Assembly: GCA_037951165.1 (NCBI GenBank)
Contig: JBBDHG010000032.1
Span: 7,059,001-7,123,000, forward strand
Reading direction: 5' to 3'
Source of the DNA: Lophius americanus
Lineage: Eukaryota; Chordata; Actinopteri; Lophiiformes; Lophiidae
DNA length: 64,000 nt
Shown: positions 24,842 to 38,446 of the stretch, in pieces
Position numbering within the stretch: the stretch's first letter is position 1
How the letters are laid out: each line of letters opens with the position of its first letter
Made by a program: the position numbers and the translations under genes
The notes under the pieces: model-generated
The model's database searches: none
The model's input: only the letters and a program-made list of their open reading frames with translations
What the model was told of the DNA's origin: nothing

Positions 24842-25300
24842 CTTTAGGGAGATGGGAGAGAAAGAAGAAAAGATATCCATGGAGAAATTATATTATTTTG
24901 CACGTGCAGCAACATAGTGGTTATTAAAACTTGGGATTCCATAAATTACTACTCATTCTACCAAGGTTTGTTGGAACTAGCAGTAACTCAAGTAAAAACA
25001 ATGATATCCCAATTTGATATGAAGATCCTTAGTGATGTATAAACATGAAAGCAGAAAGTTATACATGAACAGCATGTGAGTGCTATCACACCTGCTTAGT
25101 TAATGTGTGTTTGCAAGTATGTGTGACAGCGGTGGAATGAGGGACTGTGAGAAATAATATCTGTTCCAGCTAGTCTGCACAGTGTTTAATGTGTGACCCG
25201 GTAAAGTGTTTTGTGCAAAAAAAGGTTGTTTTTTTTTCTATAAATAAAATCATGTCGTAAGCACATCTTTTGCAGTGTAGTATGTTTGTTGCATCGCTAC
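24842..25300. other. sema6a intron 4
   Basis: A 459 bp intron with no recognisable element. Confidence 0.8.
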
Positions 25301-25363
25301 CTTGTGCTTTCCTTTCATTCTGCAAGTGTCAACGTCAGCTTGCCTGGACTTCCATGTCATTTT
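25301..25363 (-). CDS. sema6a: sema6a coding exon 4
   Basis: A 63 nt exon encoding residues 94-114 (KMTWKSRQADVDTCRMKGKH plus K), almost identical to the vertebrate SEMA6A segment. The acceptor is tttcctccag and the donor is CACAAG|GTAGCG; it begins and ends in phase 0. The Cys in DTCRMKG is expected to pair with the Cys of DECHNF in the next exon, one of the conserved Sema-domain disulfides. Confidence 0.95.
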
Positions 25364-26647
25364 CTGGAGGAAAGAGAGCATGAGTGAAGAGAAAAGGAGA
25401 AAGAGAGCGAGAGAGAGGGACAGGATCGTCATTCATGAGAGAAAAATAGAAGGAGCCATTGTATTCAATAACCAATCTTTACCGAGATCAATAATCATCA
25501 TCTGAGATCCTCCATCATGACGCACCTGCTCCGAGATGAACCTGACTCTCAGCACTGACTAGAGATCAGATTACCTTCTTGAACATGTAGTTGTACCCCA
25601 TAGTGGAGGGAATACAATACCGAGCCCCAATCAGAAGAAAGTCTGTTCAAGAACAGATCCTGGCTCAGAGATCAGAGCTCATTCCTCTGGATTGATAGTC
25701 TGATGATCCTTGTGCACTGACCCACTCACTCCCACACTCAACATGCCTTGGCCTGTAGGTCAGCACCAGCCAATACTTGCCAGTCAAATGGAAGCATGCC
25801 AGACTAAAAGCCCTTTTTCATTGCCACACTCAGTTATCAATCAATGCCACGTTATATCTAGCAACGAGCAACACACACACACACATAAACGCACATCACT
25901 CGTAATCCCACCCCACAGAAGCCTGAGGGTCAGCGCCGACCATCTATTACCAACCACTTTTTTTACAGAGTGTTTGGCTCGGCCACTGATTAAAGACCCT
26001 AAGCAGTCAATAAATGTGCGCGTCTCCCACCTGCCTTTCATCTGCGGCCCTCTCTCATTAAAGACCCACTCGCCATGCTTTGACATTGCAGCGGATGAGA
26101 TGGAGGGAAAGTGGGCTGCTGTGCATATAAGAACAGCCTTGTTCGAAATTCATTTGGCATGCATTATTTTGAGGGCAAGTGATGCCAGTGAGAAGTGGTT
26201 GTAATGGGATGTGGAGAGCGGGTTCATAAAACTGAGGATCTATGCAAAAATGACGTGCTTTTTTCGAGTATCTGGAAATACAAAATGGGATCTTGTTCCT
26301 CCCCGCATCCATTTTCTACCCTTCTCGTCTTCCTTTTTCCTCTTCCGTTACTTCCTCTGTTGTCCTCTCAGCTTTCAGTACACACCAATCGGGCCTCTCT
26401 GCTGTCCAACTGATGAGCGTGGATGACGCAGGTGGTTTGCGGGCTGATTGACTGGATAATCTCCTTAACAGGGTCAACATGATGACGCGTCAGACTCATA
26501 CCGGTGAGCAGGTGAGTGAGACTACTGGGAGACTTACGTACACACCCAGACAAACACTTATACACGTACCAAGGCTGTAAGAGTCAGGTTATTGGGGTTA
26601 GATGATCAAGAACAGATCGTCCTCAAAGAGACAGATGTTTGACTCAC
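25364..26647. other. sema6a intron 3
   Basis: A 1.28 kb intron with a GA-rich stretch at 25390-25425. A 164-codon plus-strand open frame (25710-26204) has no recognisable domain and is judged to be chance. Confidence 0.7.
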
Positions 26648-26708
26648 CTTACTGAAAAAGATCTCATCGCTGTTGGCATTGTCCGTTTCCACCGTGTATA
26701 TGTGATCC
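26648..26708 (-). CDS. sema6a: sema6a coding exon 3
   Basis: A short 61 nt exon encoding residues 73-93 (RDHIYTVETDNANSDEIFFSK). The acceptor is cactcacag and the donor is AGTAAG|GTGAGT; phase goes 2 to 0. RDHIYTV is a Sema-domain blade motif. The segment after it is the least conserved of the in-window exons: as I recall mammalian SEMA6A, the equivalent of IFFSK contains a cysteine, absent here. The exon is supported by phase fit with both neighbours as well as by similarity. Confidence 0.9.
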
Positions 26709-27027
26709 CTGTGAGTGATGGAGGGAGGGGGAAGACAGATTGAGGTGACAGAGAGGAGGAGATGAGATGATAAAAGGTCAGACATTGGCAGACAGTCAAA
26801 AATTCAACAAACAATAAAACCATTTTATTTTCTCCTCTCTGATTTTCCCCTGCAGGCTGCGAGCAACTATCAGAAAATGGGGCTTTGTGTAAACTTTGTT
26901 CAAACTTCAAATATGACAATAAACAAAACGAGGCAAGAGCTATTTGCTCTTTCAGACAGAAACATTCAACAAAGCTTTAGAGCACTGTGGCGCAGGCCTG
27001 GGGACAAAGAAGCTTTGTAAGACCTCA

Positions 27028-27065
27028 GGGAGGCGGGGGTGCGGGGGAGGAGGGGGGAGGTCGGG
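27028..27065 (+). other. G-run cluster with quadruplex potential
   Basis: Five runs of three or more G on the plus strand are separated by loops of 3-5 bases (GGG, GGGGG, GGGGG, GGGGGG, GGG). This fits the canonical G-quadruplex pattern. It is on the strand opposite to the sema6a transcript, about 320 bp upstream of exon 3. Confidence 0.8.
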
Positions 27066-28860
27066 ACAGGAGGTGCCAAGTCACTCAGAGCTGTTCAGGT
27101 CAATTAAGCCTCGTATTTGAGCCACAGGAAATCTATACTAACACTCATTCATGGCTCAGACAAGAAAACTTGTGTGTGTGCTGGCCTGGAAATACACCGG
27201 CCCCTCCTGTATTACACAGTCCAGCCATATATGCCCCAGCAGGGCATATGGAAGACATAAAAACCACAAGGGTAAACTATATCTCAGACAGATGGGCCGG
27301 CTGGTCGGCCGAACAAGGAGCTACACCTACTTACCATGGAGAATTAAGGTGTAGACAGGGAGAGGTGGGCTGCAGCAGGGGGTTGAAGGTGTGAGCGGAA
27401 GAGACAAAAAGGAAAGGCTGGGTTTCAACATTTAAGGGCAACACTGAAGGTGACTGTGCCAAATTATCTCGCTGCCTTAATTTGTCGGAGATTAGCCGTT
27501 GAGCGTGTTTTTAATGAAAGTGTATAACAGTGGCATTGTCAGACTCATGGCTTAATTACGTTCCAATCCTCCCAACCTTCGCTCAGCCAGCCAGTCAGCC
27601 TGCCTGGCTCGCTCATTAACTAAATCTAATAAAGTCTTTGGAGGAACAGCCATCTTGAAATGAATCCACTTATATCTCTTTCCTGGGGGGGGCCACAGCC
27701 ATTTCCAGGTGGGTACATTATAAGCCAAAACACTTAAATTGAATAATTAATATCAGAGAGCAGTTGAAATTAAGACAACGCCACAGCTTTCTCAAAAAGA
27801 GAGGGCGCATTTCCAGCGAGGTCTGCCAAATGTCTGTCACTGGACTGTGTTTTCTGTCACTGGTCTGTATTTACATGCCCAGACTATGATTAAAACACAT
27901 CACAAAACTGTTCTGCAGAATGCTTTATTCACTTTGGTTTCAGCCATCTGACTCTCATAAGGAGAGGTCCATTGAAAAGACATGAGAAACCAAAGTCTCT
28001 ACAGTACTAATCCAAAAGTAAGACCTCCCTCATTTTAGGGTAAATCTTATTGTGAATAACTAATCGATAGGACTATTATAAATAACATGCACTTATAGAA
28101 AATTCACCTTTCTGTTCTTTTCAGAACAATAAACAAAATTACTGTAGATAAAGATAATTTAATAATGGCCATCACAGGAAACATAATGAAAGTTGAGCTC
28201 AGTGGGCATCCGTCCATCACCTTCTTCGATTTAACTTCACTTGCATGAATAGAAGCTCCAATTAATCTCACCTTTAACATCACAGTAAAGTGAGTATTTC
28301 AAGGTAAATACACAAAATGAGCAGCAAAATGTTACTCATTCATTCATTCATTGTCTGATAACACTACAAGCACAATATTTGGGCCAGCTGTTCTGGAATG
28401 AATTAGCAGTTTTCCTGAGTGAACCTTTGCGTGGCAGGACTTTTTTCATCTCCCTTCCATCGCAACAGGATGCGATTATGAGAAATAAATTAAATGTGAT
28501 TAACAGAAAGACCTTGGTATTAAAATTTCAACTTTTCTCTTACACTCCTCCAGGTCAGAGGTGACACATACAACCGTGTATTACATCGAATGTAAAAAAA
28601 AGAGTAATATCTTGTGAATGATACACACCACATACTCTCTCATTTTTCTTTTCCCTTTTAGACGCCTTCCAAACCAGCCTTGAACTTTAACAATGTCCTC
28701 AAAGAGGTTTTTTTTTTAAATACTCTGAGTCCATTATAATAAATCCAACATGAATGTATATTATCATTATTTGTTTTTTTTTAAAGTCTTTTTAGCTTTA
28801 TGTATTACCTCATATCTGTATATGTACAGATGCTTTTGAGGAGGCTATCCCATGTTGTCT

Positions 28861-28931
28861 AATCCCACAGAAGAACAACCTTGGCGGAAAAAAAGTTAAC
28901 GCTGGTTCTGATAGAAGGGTTTCAGAACACT
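28861..28931 (+). mobile_element. Tc1-type transposon fragment
   Basis: Contains aaagttaacgctggttctga followed by tagaagggtttcagaacac. This matches the part of fish Tc1-like transposase genes just after the helix-turn-helix region and parallels the segments at 49020-49060 and 51080-51105. Only about 70 bp is recognisable. Confidence 0.6.
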
Positions 28932-30329
28932 ATTCTGGCAATTTACTTTAACTCTACTTTTAATTGTCTTTAATTGCTATATGTATGTATTTGTTATCCA
29001 CCAAGATATCAAAACTGCTTGGAAATAAAAATAGTTTTTTATATTTGACCCTACCTTCCTGTCTATTGGATTATACTAGCACCCAAATATGAAGAATGAA
29101 TACTTCTTAGATTCTCCTTTGCACAACTGGATAGTTTTATTGTGTAGTTGGCACCCAAAGATCATCCTTGTTCAGATTTAATCACTCAGTTTGACACATT
29201 CTATTTGGCTTCTTGTCCTGGAAATCGATTTCAGGATATGAGGCACCTTGATCTGTCAGAAGATCATTTGCCTAATCACAGCATTGGTTCAACGCTCATG
29301 TTGTTGTAGTGGGTAATGTAATGTAATGTATGTAATGTATCTAAATGTCAGTACTGTATGTAAAATGTATAGTATTGTATCAAATTTAATATTATAATAC
29401 CTTCTATAGAAAATACTTAATAATATTAATCGACTCAAACAAAATACCAACGATTGTGTTGGTGGGTGGGTGTGCACCCAGTTCCTCTGCAAGACCACTG
29501 ACCCATCTGGAACATGCAGCGACAAGAAATACAAACAGATTAATGAATGAAATCCTATTGGATGAGTTTAAAGAGTCCTAGTTGTACATTCATGTTTTTG
29601 GATGGTCATTCAACTCAACCTGTGTGTATTTGGTTTACACTCATTTAAAACAAAGAAATAGAAAATATGTCGTCATCTTGTGCGTCACACTGCTTAGATA
29701 TTCTGGTAGTGCGCCCCCAATCCCGAATTAAAAAAAACATTTACATTATAGGGTTGAGGTTATACACTACTACTCATGGAAAACAAAAATCTGGGGGGAA
29801 AAAATGATTGAGACCTGTGAGGTTTAAATGAGAAAGCTAAATCGGAAGCCATTATATCGGGGAAATTATTTGACAGTTTGAGTGTAATCCTGTGGGTTAT
29901 TTTACTGCCTGCAATTTTAAAACAGCTCACAAGAAATGTGAATCGACTACTATAATGTTGGACACTAACTTTCCTAGCTGTACTGCCTGTCTCGAGCCTC
30001 TCTGGTCCCCGGGCACACAATGTCCTCGAGCCGAGGCTTTCCAGCCACAGGCCTTTTGGTTCCAGCAGAGATTAGAGGGAGCCAAGCAATGAGGCGGATG
30101 GAGGAGGACAATGGAGAGGCTGTGTCTGTGTCAACACCAGCTCTCCAAACAAACACATGTGTAAGGAGTCATGCTCTCACAAGAACACATCAATGCACCC
30201 TGTAACCTCCTAAAACACCGCACCTGAATCCATATAACAACTAGGCCTACACTGTCACCCCCGACTGAAAGGGTACATCCCTGAGAAGCCCCTGTGTTGT
30301 GCAAGCAATCACCCTGATGAAACACCTCA

Positions 30330-30605
30330 AATGAAATGTGACTCATTTGTATGTATTCTCAAACAGTCCATATTAACTCAATCTAACAATCTCTATGAAG
30401 TCAGTAATATGCTCCAAGATATGATCCAATAGTGACTCAATAATGAAGATAACTACAGTTAACTATGCTTCTGAGCTCAGTTACTAAGAAAAAGAGTCCA
30501 TTCATATTAGCTAAATTTAGACACAATTGGACTTATGGTTGTGAAATTACGAACAAAAAACTGTGTTTTCCACAAAAAGCTTCCCCTAATGGATACAATA
30601 TGAAC
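30330..30605 (+). repeat. Dispersed repeat A, copy 2
   Basis: A direct-orientation partner of 9510-9740, with the same ordered blocks (atgtgactcatt at 30336, tgagctcagtta at 30472, gctaaatttagacaca at 30510, aactgtgttttc at about 30559). Spacing differs by small insertions and deletions. Confidence 0.7.
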
Positions 30606-33129
30606 CATTATAATGTCACAATACACAATTAAAGTGTTCCAAATCGGCCATAAGCAGTCACTGTTTCTCAGTGCACACATAAATGTACAGCGTAATTTCA
30701 CTGGAGTGCTTTGGTAATAAAGGCAGCATAATACAGTTACGATTCTCCTGAGAGTTCGGAAGTTATGAAAAGCAACTTTCCTTCTGATATTTAAGCAGAT
30801 TAGAGGATGTTAATTTTAAACTTCTCAGAGTATAAAAGTATATGTACGATATCTGTAGGTTCAGATCGCACCGAGTAATGACTTGATAGAAATGGATTTT
30901 TGTGAAAAAATTGCAGGCATAGAGCGGTAAGGGTTAATTACGATATGTGTTCCACAGTGCTTTGATGTCTGGGTTGATAAAAGCAGAACAAATCAGTGCA
31001 CTAAACCAGAATAACCAACTTCCTGTTGTTTTTGGAATAACAGCATGCACCTGTTCCTTTACCTTCAAGCCTCCATTCTACAATCCCCCCTTGGAGAGGA
31101 AGGGTGGAAACCTCTGATCTTTGCACACCATGTGACTGATTGAACTCAGTCTAGTAGGGTCCAGTCTTCATGTAATCATGAAACGCACCCTAGGTTTTGC
31201 TCCATGACCTTTTTCTTTTCCAGGCATCTCATCACTTTCAACTGTAACAGTGAATCAAACGTGTTCAGAGCAAAGTTAAACCAACAAATTAATGGTCTAT
31301 AATGTACATAGGCTCTGTGCTGCTGGACCCCGTTCTTGCTATTGATGTGATTCACTCAGTGCGGGCTTGCATTTCCCGAAAATCTTGTGACTAAATGTCT
31401 GAGTAGGCTAGAAGGTATTCAAATGTCCTCTCAGACACTGGAATAGGAAGGGGAAGGACAGAGAGAAAAAGACGAATGATCACGGCAAAACAGTGGATCA
31501 ACTCAACGCGGCCAAGAGTGTGACATTGAGCAACATAGAAGGTCTCCTTCGGACATGTAGCCATGCATGGCCATGAGAACACAGGGGCTTTGTGTGGAAG
31601 AATGTCGTTATTATAACAGAGCATTTCTTCGGAGATCGACGGAGAGTCAGCCTGGTCTATCTTCGGGCTTTTGTCAGACTATCTAACACTCAGATAGCAG
31701 AAAAGAGAGGATCATGATTATTATGCACCAACTTTCTTTCCGTAAATGAAATGCCTGCACGTCCACCCTTATGTGCCGCCTCTCTCTCTCATCACCCTCC
31801 TCACTGTGTTCCTCTTTCCTCATAACTGGATCATGGGTGATAGAAAGGGGTCCATTATACATTGTTTTGGCTTTTCTTGGTTCAAAATCCTGTTCACAAA
31901 GTGGACGGGCGGGAAACCGGGACGGCAGCAGGCACCTCTGAGCTGTGAATGCTGTTGTTGAGGTTCTGAATGGGCTAAGGGCACCGAGGGGCCCTCAGTG
32001 ATGTGGTGCCATGAAATACAATAAGCCAGGGTTCACTCACCCCCAAGGTGAGGCAGGTTGATCTTTTGGAAGGTTTAAGATCTAATTATGGTTTTCAACA
32101 TTCTCTCCACAGTTCCTTTTCTGGCTGGGCTTATAAGTGAATGTGAGATTTTGCATTCTGCTTGTTAGATTGGGTTGAGGGGCAGGATTTGAAAAGGTGC
32201 ACTGTGGAAGGAATGCATAATAAGTGCATAAAAAGTCTGATATTTTAATTTTTGGATTAAAATGCACCAAAAATTTCCAGAATATTTCCAACACCGCAGT
32301 TCTAATTGGCAGGGTGCCACATAAGTAAAGGAATCATCAAAAAATACTTGGTTATACTTTTAGTATATAAGTACCAACTAACAGGACACACCATTGACCT
32401 AAATTGCTCACATTCCTACCTATTTCAAAGCGAAGTCACTGTGGCAATTTGTTTTAATACACGACACATTAACTATACAAATGTATTTATGTTCAAAATG
32501 TATAATTGTATATTATTTGATTGTACATTACCTCTTTTTTTAATTAACATTAAGCTCTTTGCCAAGCTTAGCCAATAATGCTCAAACAGCATCGGCCATA
32601 TAATTATAACTGGTGACAGTTGATGTGATTAACATTGATTTGCCTTGAGATGGTCAAGAGGTCAGAGCTATTTTGGCAGAACAAAGGGGAGCTACACAAT
32701 GTCAGGCAGCCATAATGTTTTGACCGTTATGGCTTTTGATGTTTTCAGCAACCAGGACAAATGAAATCTAATGCAATCTTAAATGCCAGCTTAATGCAAA
32801 GTGCAATAAGCTGGCAGTGATGATATAAAGGAGAAAAATACGTAGGATCATCAATCTGAAATACAACTTTAGTCTGCCTGCTTCTCCCCAGCTAAAATAA
32901 GCCCCAGCAGCAAACTGAAACTGCTGTTCCCTCTGTTCCAAGAATTTTACACTAATTCAAAAGCACTTATTCTTATTTCTAGACATGAATGAGTACTTCT
33001 AGTATCATTTGAAGCTCTAGTAAGGTGTCAGTCAGTTATTTCTCACACCCCTCTTTTATTTACACCTTTCATGCAAGCTTCACGGTCTGTGGGCATCAAT
33101 TGTTGTGAGTTTTGCTCGTCATCTGTCTA

Positions 33130-33600
33130 ATATCACAGTGGCACTCCTTCATCATCATCATTTTGCTGCCATCTCTTGAAATATGACTCTCCCCAAACAT
33201 CTAGCTCTTAAATGCTGCTGGTTCGCGCAAACCTCAACCACCCACACCTCCACCTAGTTGTCACTGATCCATCAACTCAATCATTCCTCATTCTTAGCAG
33301 AGTCGTCAGCCACCACCAACAGTGTCCAAACTCCAAAGGGGGATATACCTGCTGCTGCTCAGGGCAGAGGCCTTCGATCCCAAACTCCCTGAACAGTCTG
33401 AGGGCCAAAGACTTTCGGATAGACTACTTATCACATATTATCAACAATTACACAAAAAGACTCTAAGGAAAATTGTTCCATTGAGGTGATTATAATTCTC
33501 ACTGTGAGTTGTGTTTCAGATTGAGGACATGGCTGGTTCTCCCTGATGCTGTGAGGGAGAGGAGGCAACCATGTAATCCCAGTCATTAGAGGGTTTTAAC
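33130..33600 (+). repeat. Dispersed repeat B, copy 2
   Basis: A partner of 13600-13900. This copy extends further, through ggccttcgatcccaaactcc and a GAGGACATGGCTGGTTCTCC-like end. No terminal repeats were seen. Confidence 0.45.
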
Positions 33601-33739
33601 AGGATTTGATGGAGCTACAATAATGGACACTCTAGTGGTCTCCACTGTGATACCAAAAAGATCCGACCGGGAGGAACAGACCACAGACGTGCAAGACTGT
33701 TCCAAAGGATCCAACGGAGAAAAGGTGATGGGCATTTTC

Positions 33740-33816
33740 GTGTGCGTGTTTATTTGTGTGCGTGTGTGTGATTGTTTGTGTGTCTGTGTGTGTGTCTGTG
33801 TGTGAGTGTGTGAGAG
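33740..33816. repeat. Imperfect GT-rich repeat
   Basis: GT units with CGT, TTT and CT interruptions. Confidence 0.85.
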
Positions 33817-36800
33817 AGCACGCTGGTTCTCATGCTTCCCAGCCTTACAGAGGGGCGTGAACAGATTGTGGTTGCTGTTACCATGGTGAAGGCCGACTGA
33901 GGGATGAGAATGGCGACTATGTCCTGCATGTGGAGAGACCTGGGGTGTGCTCGCCAGGCAAACTATACAGTAACACAAATGCATAATTATGTATAGACCT
34001 TTTGTCCCAATGTTGACAAGTCTCTTCTCTTTATATACTCAAAGCATTCTATAATCTCAAAATGTTTCTTGTTTAATATATTTAAGGTTCTGGCCGTCAT
34101 TTTGACAATATTATCTCACGTTACTACATTAATTGCTAAGATCTTTGGAACTAGGTGACTTTGCTGAAAGAAGCACTTTGATGATGAGGTTTCATACAAA
34201 CATAAAATATGTTTGAAAAGAAAAGGTAAAATAGAGTTTATTATGGAATAAAAAACAGCACTTATTTTTCATGATACCATAGAATGAGGTATTTCATCCA
34301 AAGAAGGGGAGAAATGAACTATCAATTACCACCTGAATCTGATGAGTCACCTTCCCAGGAATAAAACATTATTATTGTGAGAAATGGTCATAGCACAGAA
34401 CTAACAGCCACATAATTAAATTTATAATCCAAAAATCCAACATAACATAATAACAAAAGTAACAGCTTCATTCTTGACTTTTTATTCTATTATGTCCCTA
34501 AGTAATCTGTTAATTGATCATCCATTTGAACAATTGTAATGTGTTAACATGCTCTGATTTAAAATTAATCAACCTTCTAGTTTGAAGAAATTGATATTAA
34601 ATGAGTGAGTAAATACCTTCTTTTTTTCTTGCTGTAAAAACTATTCAACAAAGTTAAAATGTTTATATTCTTTGCAAAATTATCAAGAGAAAACTATGCA
34701 AAAATACAAATATTTATTTCAACATGAGGAGAAGATGACCATAAAAGCCAAATACAGCATGTACGGTATGTAACATTTCAGATCTCTGACAAGAATGAGG
34801 AACTGTTTTAATAATATGTGACATGTGGTTGAATTGGTAAATTTTATAACCCCCATGACTCTCCATTAAGGATACATGTGTCCTTAGGGGTATACCAAAT
34901 AGTTTTCATAAACTAAATGCTAATCAGTAAATCAGCTTGAATAAGCTCTCCCTACCGGACGTTCCCCAGAGATGTATTTGTCCTAGTTATGGGTCAAACA
35001 TGGAGTCACGTATTGTATGTCCTCATTCTGCACATCTTTAGCCGTTGCACCAGTTTTGGAATGTGGCCTTAGATGACCACCACACCCTGTCGACATGTGC
35101 TCCTGATAGAAGCACAGTTTCTTCTATCACTCTCAGGGACGATAGCAGTCAGTTTGGTGATAATCAAAATTAAAGTTTGGATAAATTCTAATGACCGTAA
35201 TCAAACTTATTGATTGAAAACACACAAAGACACAGAGTAGTGATGAGCTAAGACTTGCTGTGGTTACAGCAGCACACACACATACACACCCACATTCTTG
35301 TGCACACAGATATTTCCCAGAGATCACAATGATAAATCTTCCTCTGCGTTGTCATGAATTTCCCCCTGAATGCTGTACATAGCATCGTCTGGCCATGAAA
35401 TGTGGACTGCTTGGATAGGAATCCGCCTGCATCCATCTCTCCCTACATGAAGGACAGTTTATGGCTTTTTTCTGAACGTGTCGCTGCTGCTAAACACTTA
35501 AAACACACATGACAGCAGACAAACATAAAACACTGTGATTTCATAGGGAGAGAGTTTGATGTTCATTGTATGTACTTTAACATCCACCATGTCTCAGTTT
35601 ATCATGGGTAGCAAACGGCTGATTGTTAACATTAAGAATATCAAAACAGAGTCAACAAAAAAGTCCACTTGGTGCAAGATTGGAACTCATGTTCATCTAT
35701 GACCTCACAACAACCTCTTTGCAACTTCATCCGTGTACAGTGAGCCATTTAAAGTAGGATTTTGTTATTTGGCAGAATTTTTAATCTATCACTTTTTAGG
35801 AGCATATATTTGAGGAAAAGTGCGAAGAAACAGTGAAATACTAAGTCCAGCACTTGTTTTTTTAATAATCTGCATTTGGAATGCGACAGGCTGAAAACCT
35901 ATTAGGTTATACTGTCCCTCTAGATATCACACTTGATTGAAATTGAGTCATGAAATAAAATTCAGTGTAGTCGAGGACTAAACTCATTCACTGAATTACT
36001 AATCAGCACTGAAAGAGTCTCAGAGGGTTGATGATATTTTACAATAACTGAATAAAACCATGTGACCTCATCTACAAATGCCACTTTGTTCCACATCTGT
36101 CTACATCCAATGGCTCAAACCCGACTGTAAAAAGAACGCCTGATTCCACAAAATCAATACATTCAATGGTCCAACTGGAGGATGAATGATCAATGCCTAC
36201 ATCTGTTGCTGAGTCCCTCCATTGCCAAAGACTTGCCTTTTTCCCCTCTATGGTTTATGTCACTTTTGTCTATTTAAAACTTCATCAGTTGCTATGTTTG
36301 TGTGCATCTCAGAGCTTTAAAAGTGTGTGATCTTATTGCCAGCAACAAAACAGGGGTCCAAGGGAGTTAATGCACTGAGCAGTCTTTCAAAAACAGCCTG
36401 AAACAGTGTTCAGCTTTGGACTGGGTTCACACCAGCCATCTGCAAGCTGCTGCACACCAAGAAACGAGACTCCTTAGTCTGAAGGCATGATGGCAGAGCT
36501 GTGTGACGCTGGCCGCTGAATAAACAAGTTATTTGACTGACCGGCCACGATAAATGCTTCTCTTGTTGTAGGCTATTTTTTTTGTTCTGTATGATGAATC
36601 GATTCTTGCTGGTTCAACTGTTGGCTCGCTTTCACATTGATTTCTGAAGTGGCAATTGCCTTAAACTGTTTGTCATTCAACTTTTACCAGTCTTCATCGA
36701 TATCCTGCTAGAGCCGATGGATTTTTGTGCACGGGGGCCGTAATTTGTCCGTACATGTAATGGACTCCAACATTCTTCTCTGTGTCAGGATCAATGGTGG

Positions 36801-37237
36801 CCATCCGGCTCATTCTAATCTGAGGCAGCCATTCCAGTTATTCAGAGGTCACATGCCCCGGCCATGTGTCAGCATTCCCCCTCTGCTATATGAAAGTCTG
36901 TAAGTGTTAGACCGACTCACCAGGTGACCTCGCACATGCAGTCACAAACACATGCAGTCACAAACATATGCACTCACAACACATGCACTCACAATCACAG
37001 GCTGTAGCACCCACACCCACAGAAACACCCACATATGTTCGCTATTCCAAAAAGTTTATGCCTTTGCAGATATAATGCCAGATATCACACACAAGAAACG
37101 GCTTTTGAAGCCAGGAGACAACTGGTCACATACATACACACACACCCTGACAGAAAAGCCTCCATGTCTCATTTTATTTGCCCTACCCCTCCAGCAACTG
37201 CCACCTTATGTGAAGCAGGTGGGCGACAGACAGACCA

Positions 37238-37264
37238 AACACACACACACACACACACATACAC
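37238..37264. repeat. (AC)n microsatellite
   Basis: About 11 AC units, with an AT interruption near the end. Confidence 0.9.
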
Positions 37265-38328
37265 AGGCTCTCTCTTTTGCCCTGTTTTGTTTCCCACTTT
37301 CCATACACCTTTTCTTAATTTTCCCAGATATGTTTAAAAGCTCTGCCACTTAAAGCAGCCGCTTTTCTCATCCACTTAATTTGACATGCTTGGGAGGAAA
37401 ACAAAGAAAGACCCCTATTGTGGCTTTAACGGTATCCAATAAGGCCTGTCACTCAATTAGCCACGGGCAGCACAGAGCAAACGGATAAGGATCCGTGTTA
37501 TTCAGACATTTTTAATGCTGCCTTTACGTTGTTCTGGGGAGGGGAATCTGCAATTTGACAGTTTGAACAGGGTTGAAGAAACACAGTGAGTTCTAAAACA
37601 CTGATTATGAGAGCGATAAAGTGAGAATGAAAGCAAAATCAATATCTATTTTCTCCACGGCTCCAGATGGTTTTATTTAGCTGTTAATCTCTGAAACTGA
37701 GTCAAATAAAATTCAGGTGAAAAACATATTGACTGGTGGAAGAAAGCAAACGGAGGCAGATGATAGACGAAGCAAAAAACGAAGAAGGCAAGAGCAAAAT
37801 GTAATCTCTCAAATAAGATGTCAAAAAGTCTGTATCATTTTTGTGTTTTTGAAATCATTAACAAAGGGTGAAGTAAGGGTGTCAGGACGGTCCCTTTCCT
37901 CAAAGTGGAACATATCAAATGATATTTTCTAAAATGAAAAAGAAAAACTCCAGGGTGTAAGGCGCACAATTTTTGACTACCTTTGCAAGAAACAGCAGAG
38001 CAGGGCTCTGACAATCGCTGTGATAGCCCACCTTGACCATGCAGCCCTTCGCCATAATAGAGTTAAATGCTTTCTTCAACCGGTTGCAACTGGTGAAAAT
38101 CATTTACAGCTGAAAGTCACACTGCTTCAGCAGCCGTAATATGGAAGGACATGATGAAGGATTTAATATTACTGATGGAAACATACGATCGGCTCATGCT
38201 AATCTACAATGGTCAGATTTATTCCACAAGGAAAAGCAATTAGACTTTCAGTCGGATTCACCAACGTACTTGAGGATTTTCTGGGTGTGGACAAAACACA
38301 AAGATTGCAACAAATTGTTATCACTCAC

Positions 38329-38446
38329 CTGGCGGCGATATATAACGTCCTGTTCATGATCATGATGAGCTGGATGTCCAGTTTGTGCCGCTGGGTGTTG
38401 TTCCTGCCAGGTTTGTGGCCTACAAACGCTGGATACTGCTTTGTAT
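38329..38446 (-). CDS. sema6a: sema6a coding exon 2: start of the Sema domain
   Basis: Encodes residues 34-72 (YTKQYPAFVGHKPGRNNTQ through LYIAAR). The acceptor is ctttccttgcag and the donor is GCCAG|GTGAGT; phase goes 1 to 2. The GHKPGRN motif and the run DIQLIMIMNRTLYIAAR match class 6 semaphorins and form the first strands of the beta-propeller. Two N-glycosylation sequons are visible (NNT and NRT). The 118 nt exon lies 867 bp from coding exon 1, with an 11.6 kb intron following. Confidence 0.95.

Larger units (their letters stand above)
26709..38328. other. sema6a intron 2 (11.6 kb)
   Basis: The longest fully contained intron. It has a G-rich block at 27028-27065, a Tc1 fragment at 28861-28931, a TAATG-type short tandem repeat near 29311-29342, dispersed repeat A copy 2 (30330-30605), dispersed repeat B copy 2 (33130-33600), a GT-rich stretch at 33740-33816 and a CA repeat at 37238-37264. 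No exon-like sequence was found on either strand. Confidence 0.7.

Noticed and set aside
25710..26204. 164-codon plus-strand open frame
   Set aside because: The longest open frame in the window, but it has no domain, no splice context and low-complexity flanks, and it lies in sema6a intron 3. Chance.
32708..32734. agccataa ... ttatggct short inverted pair, reminiscent of Tc1 ends
   Set aside because: Only 8 bp arms with an 11-base loop; too short to call an element.
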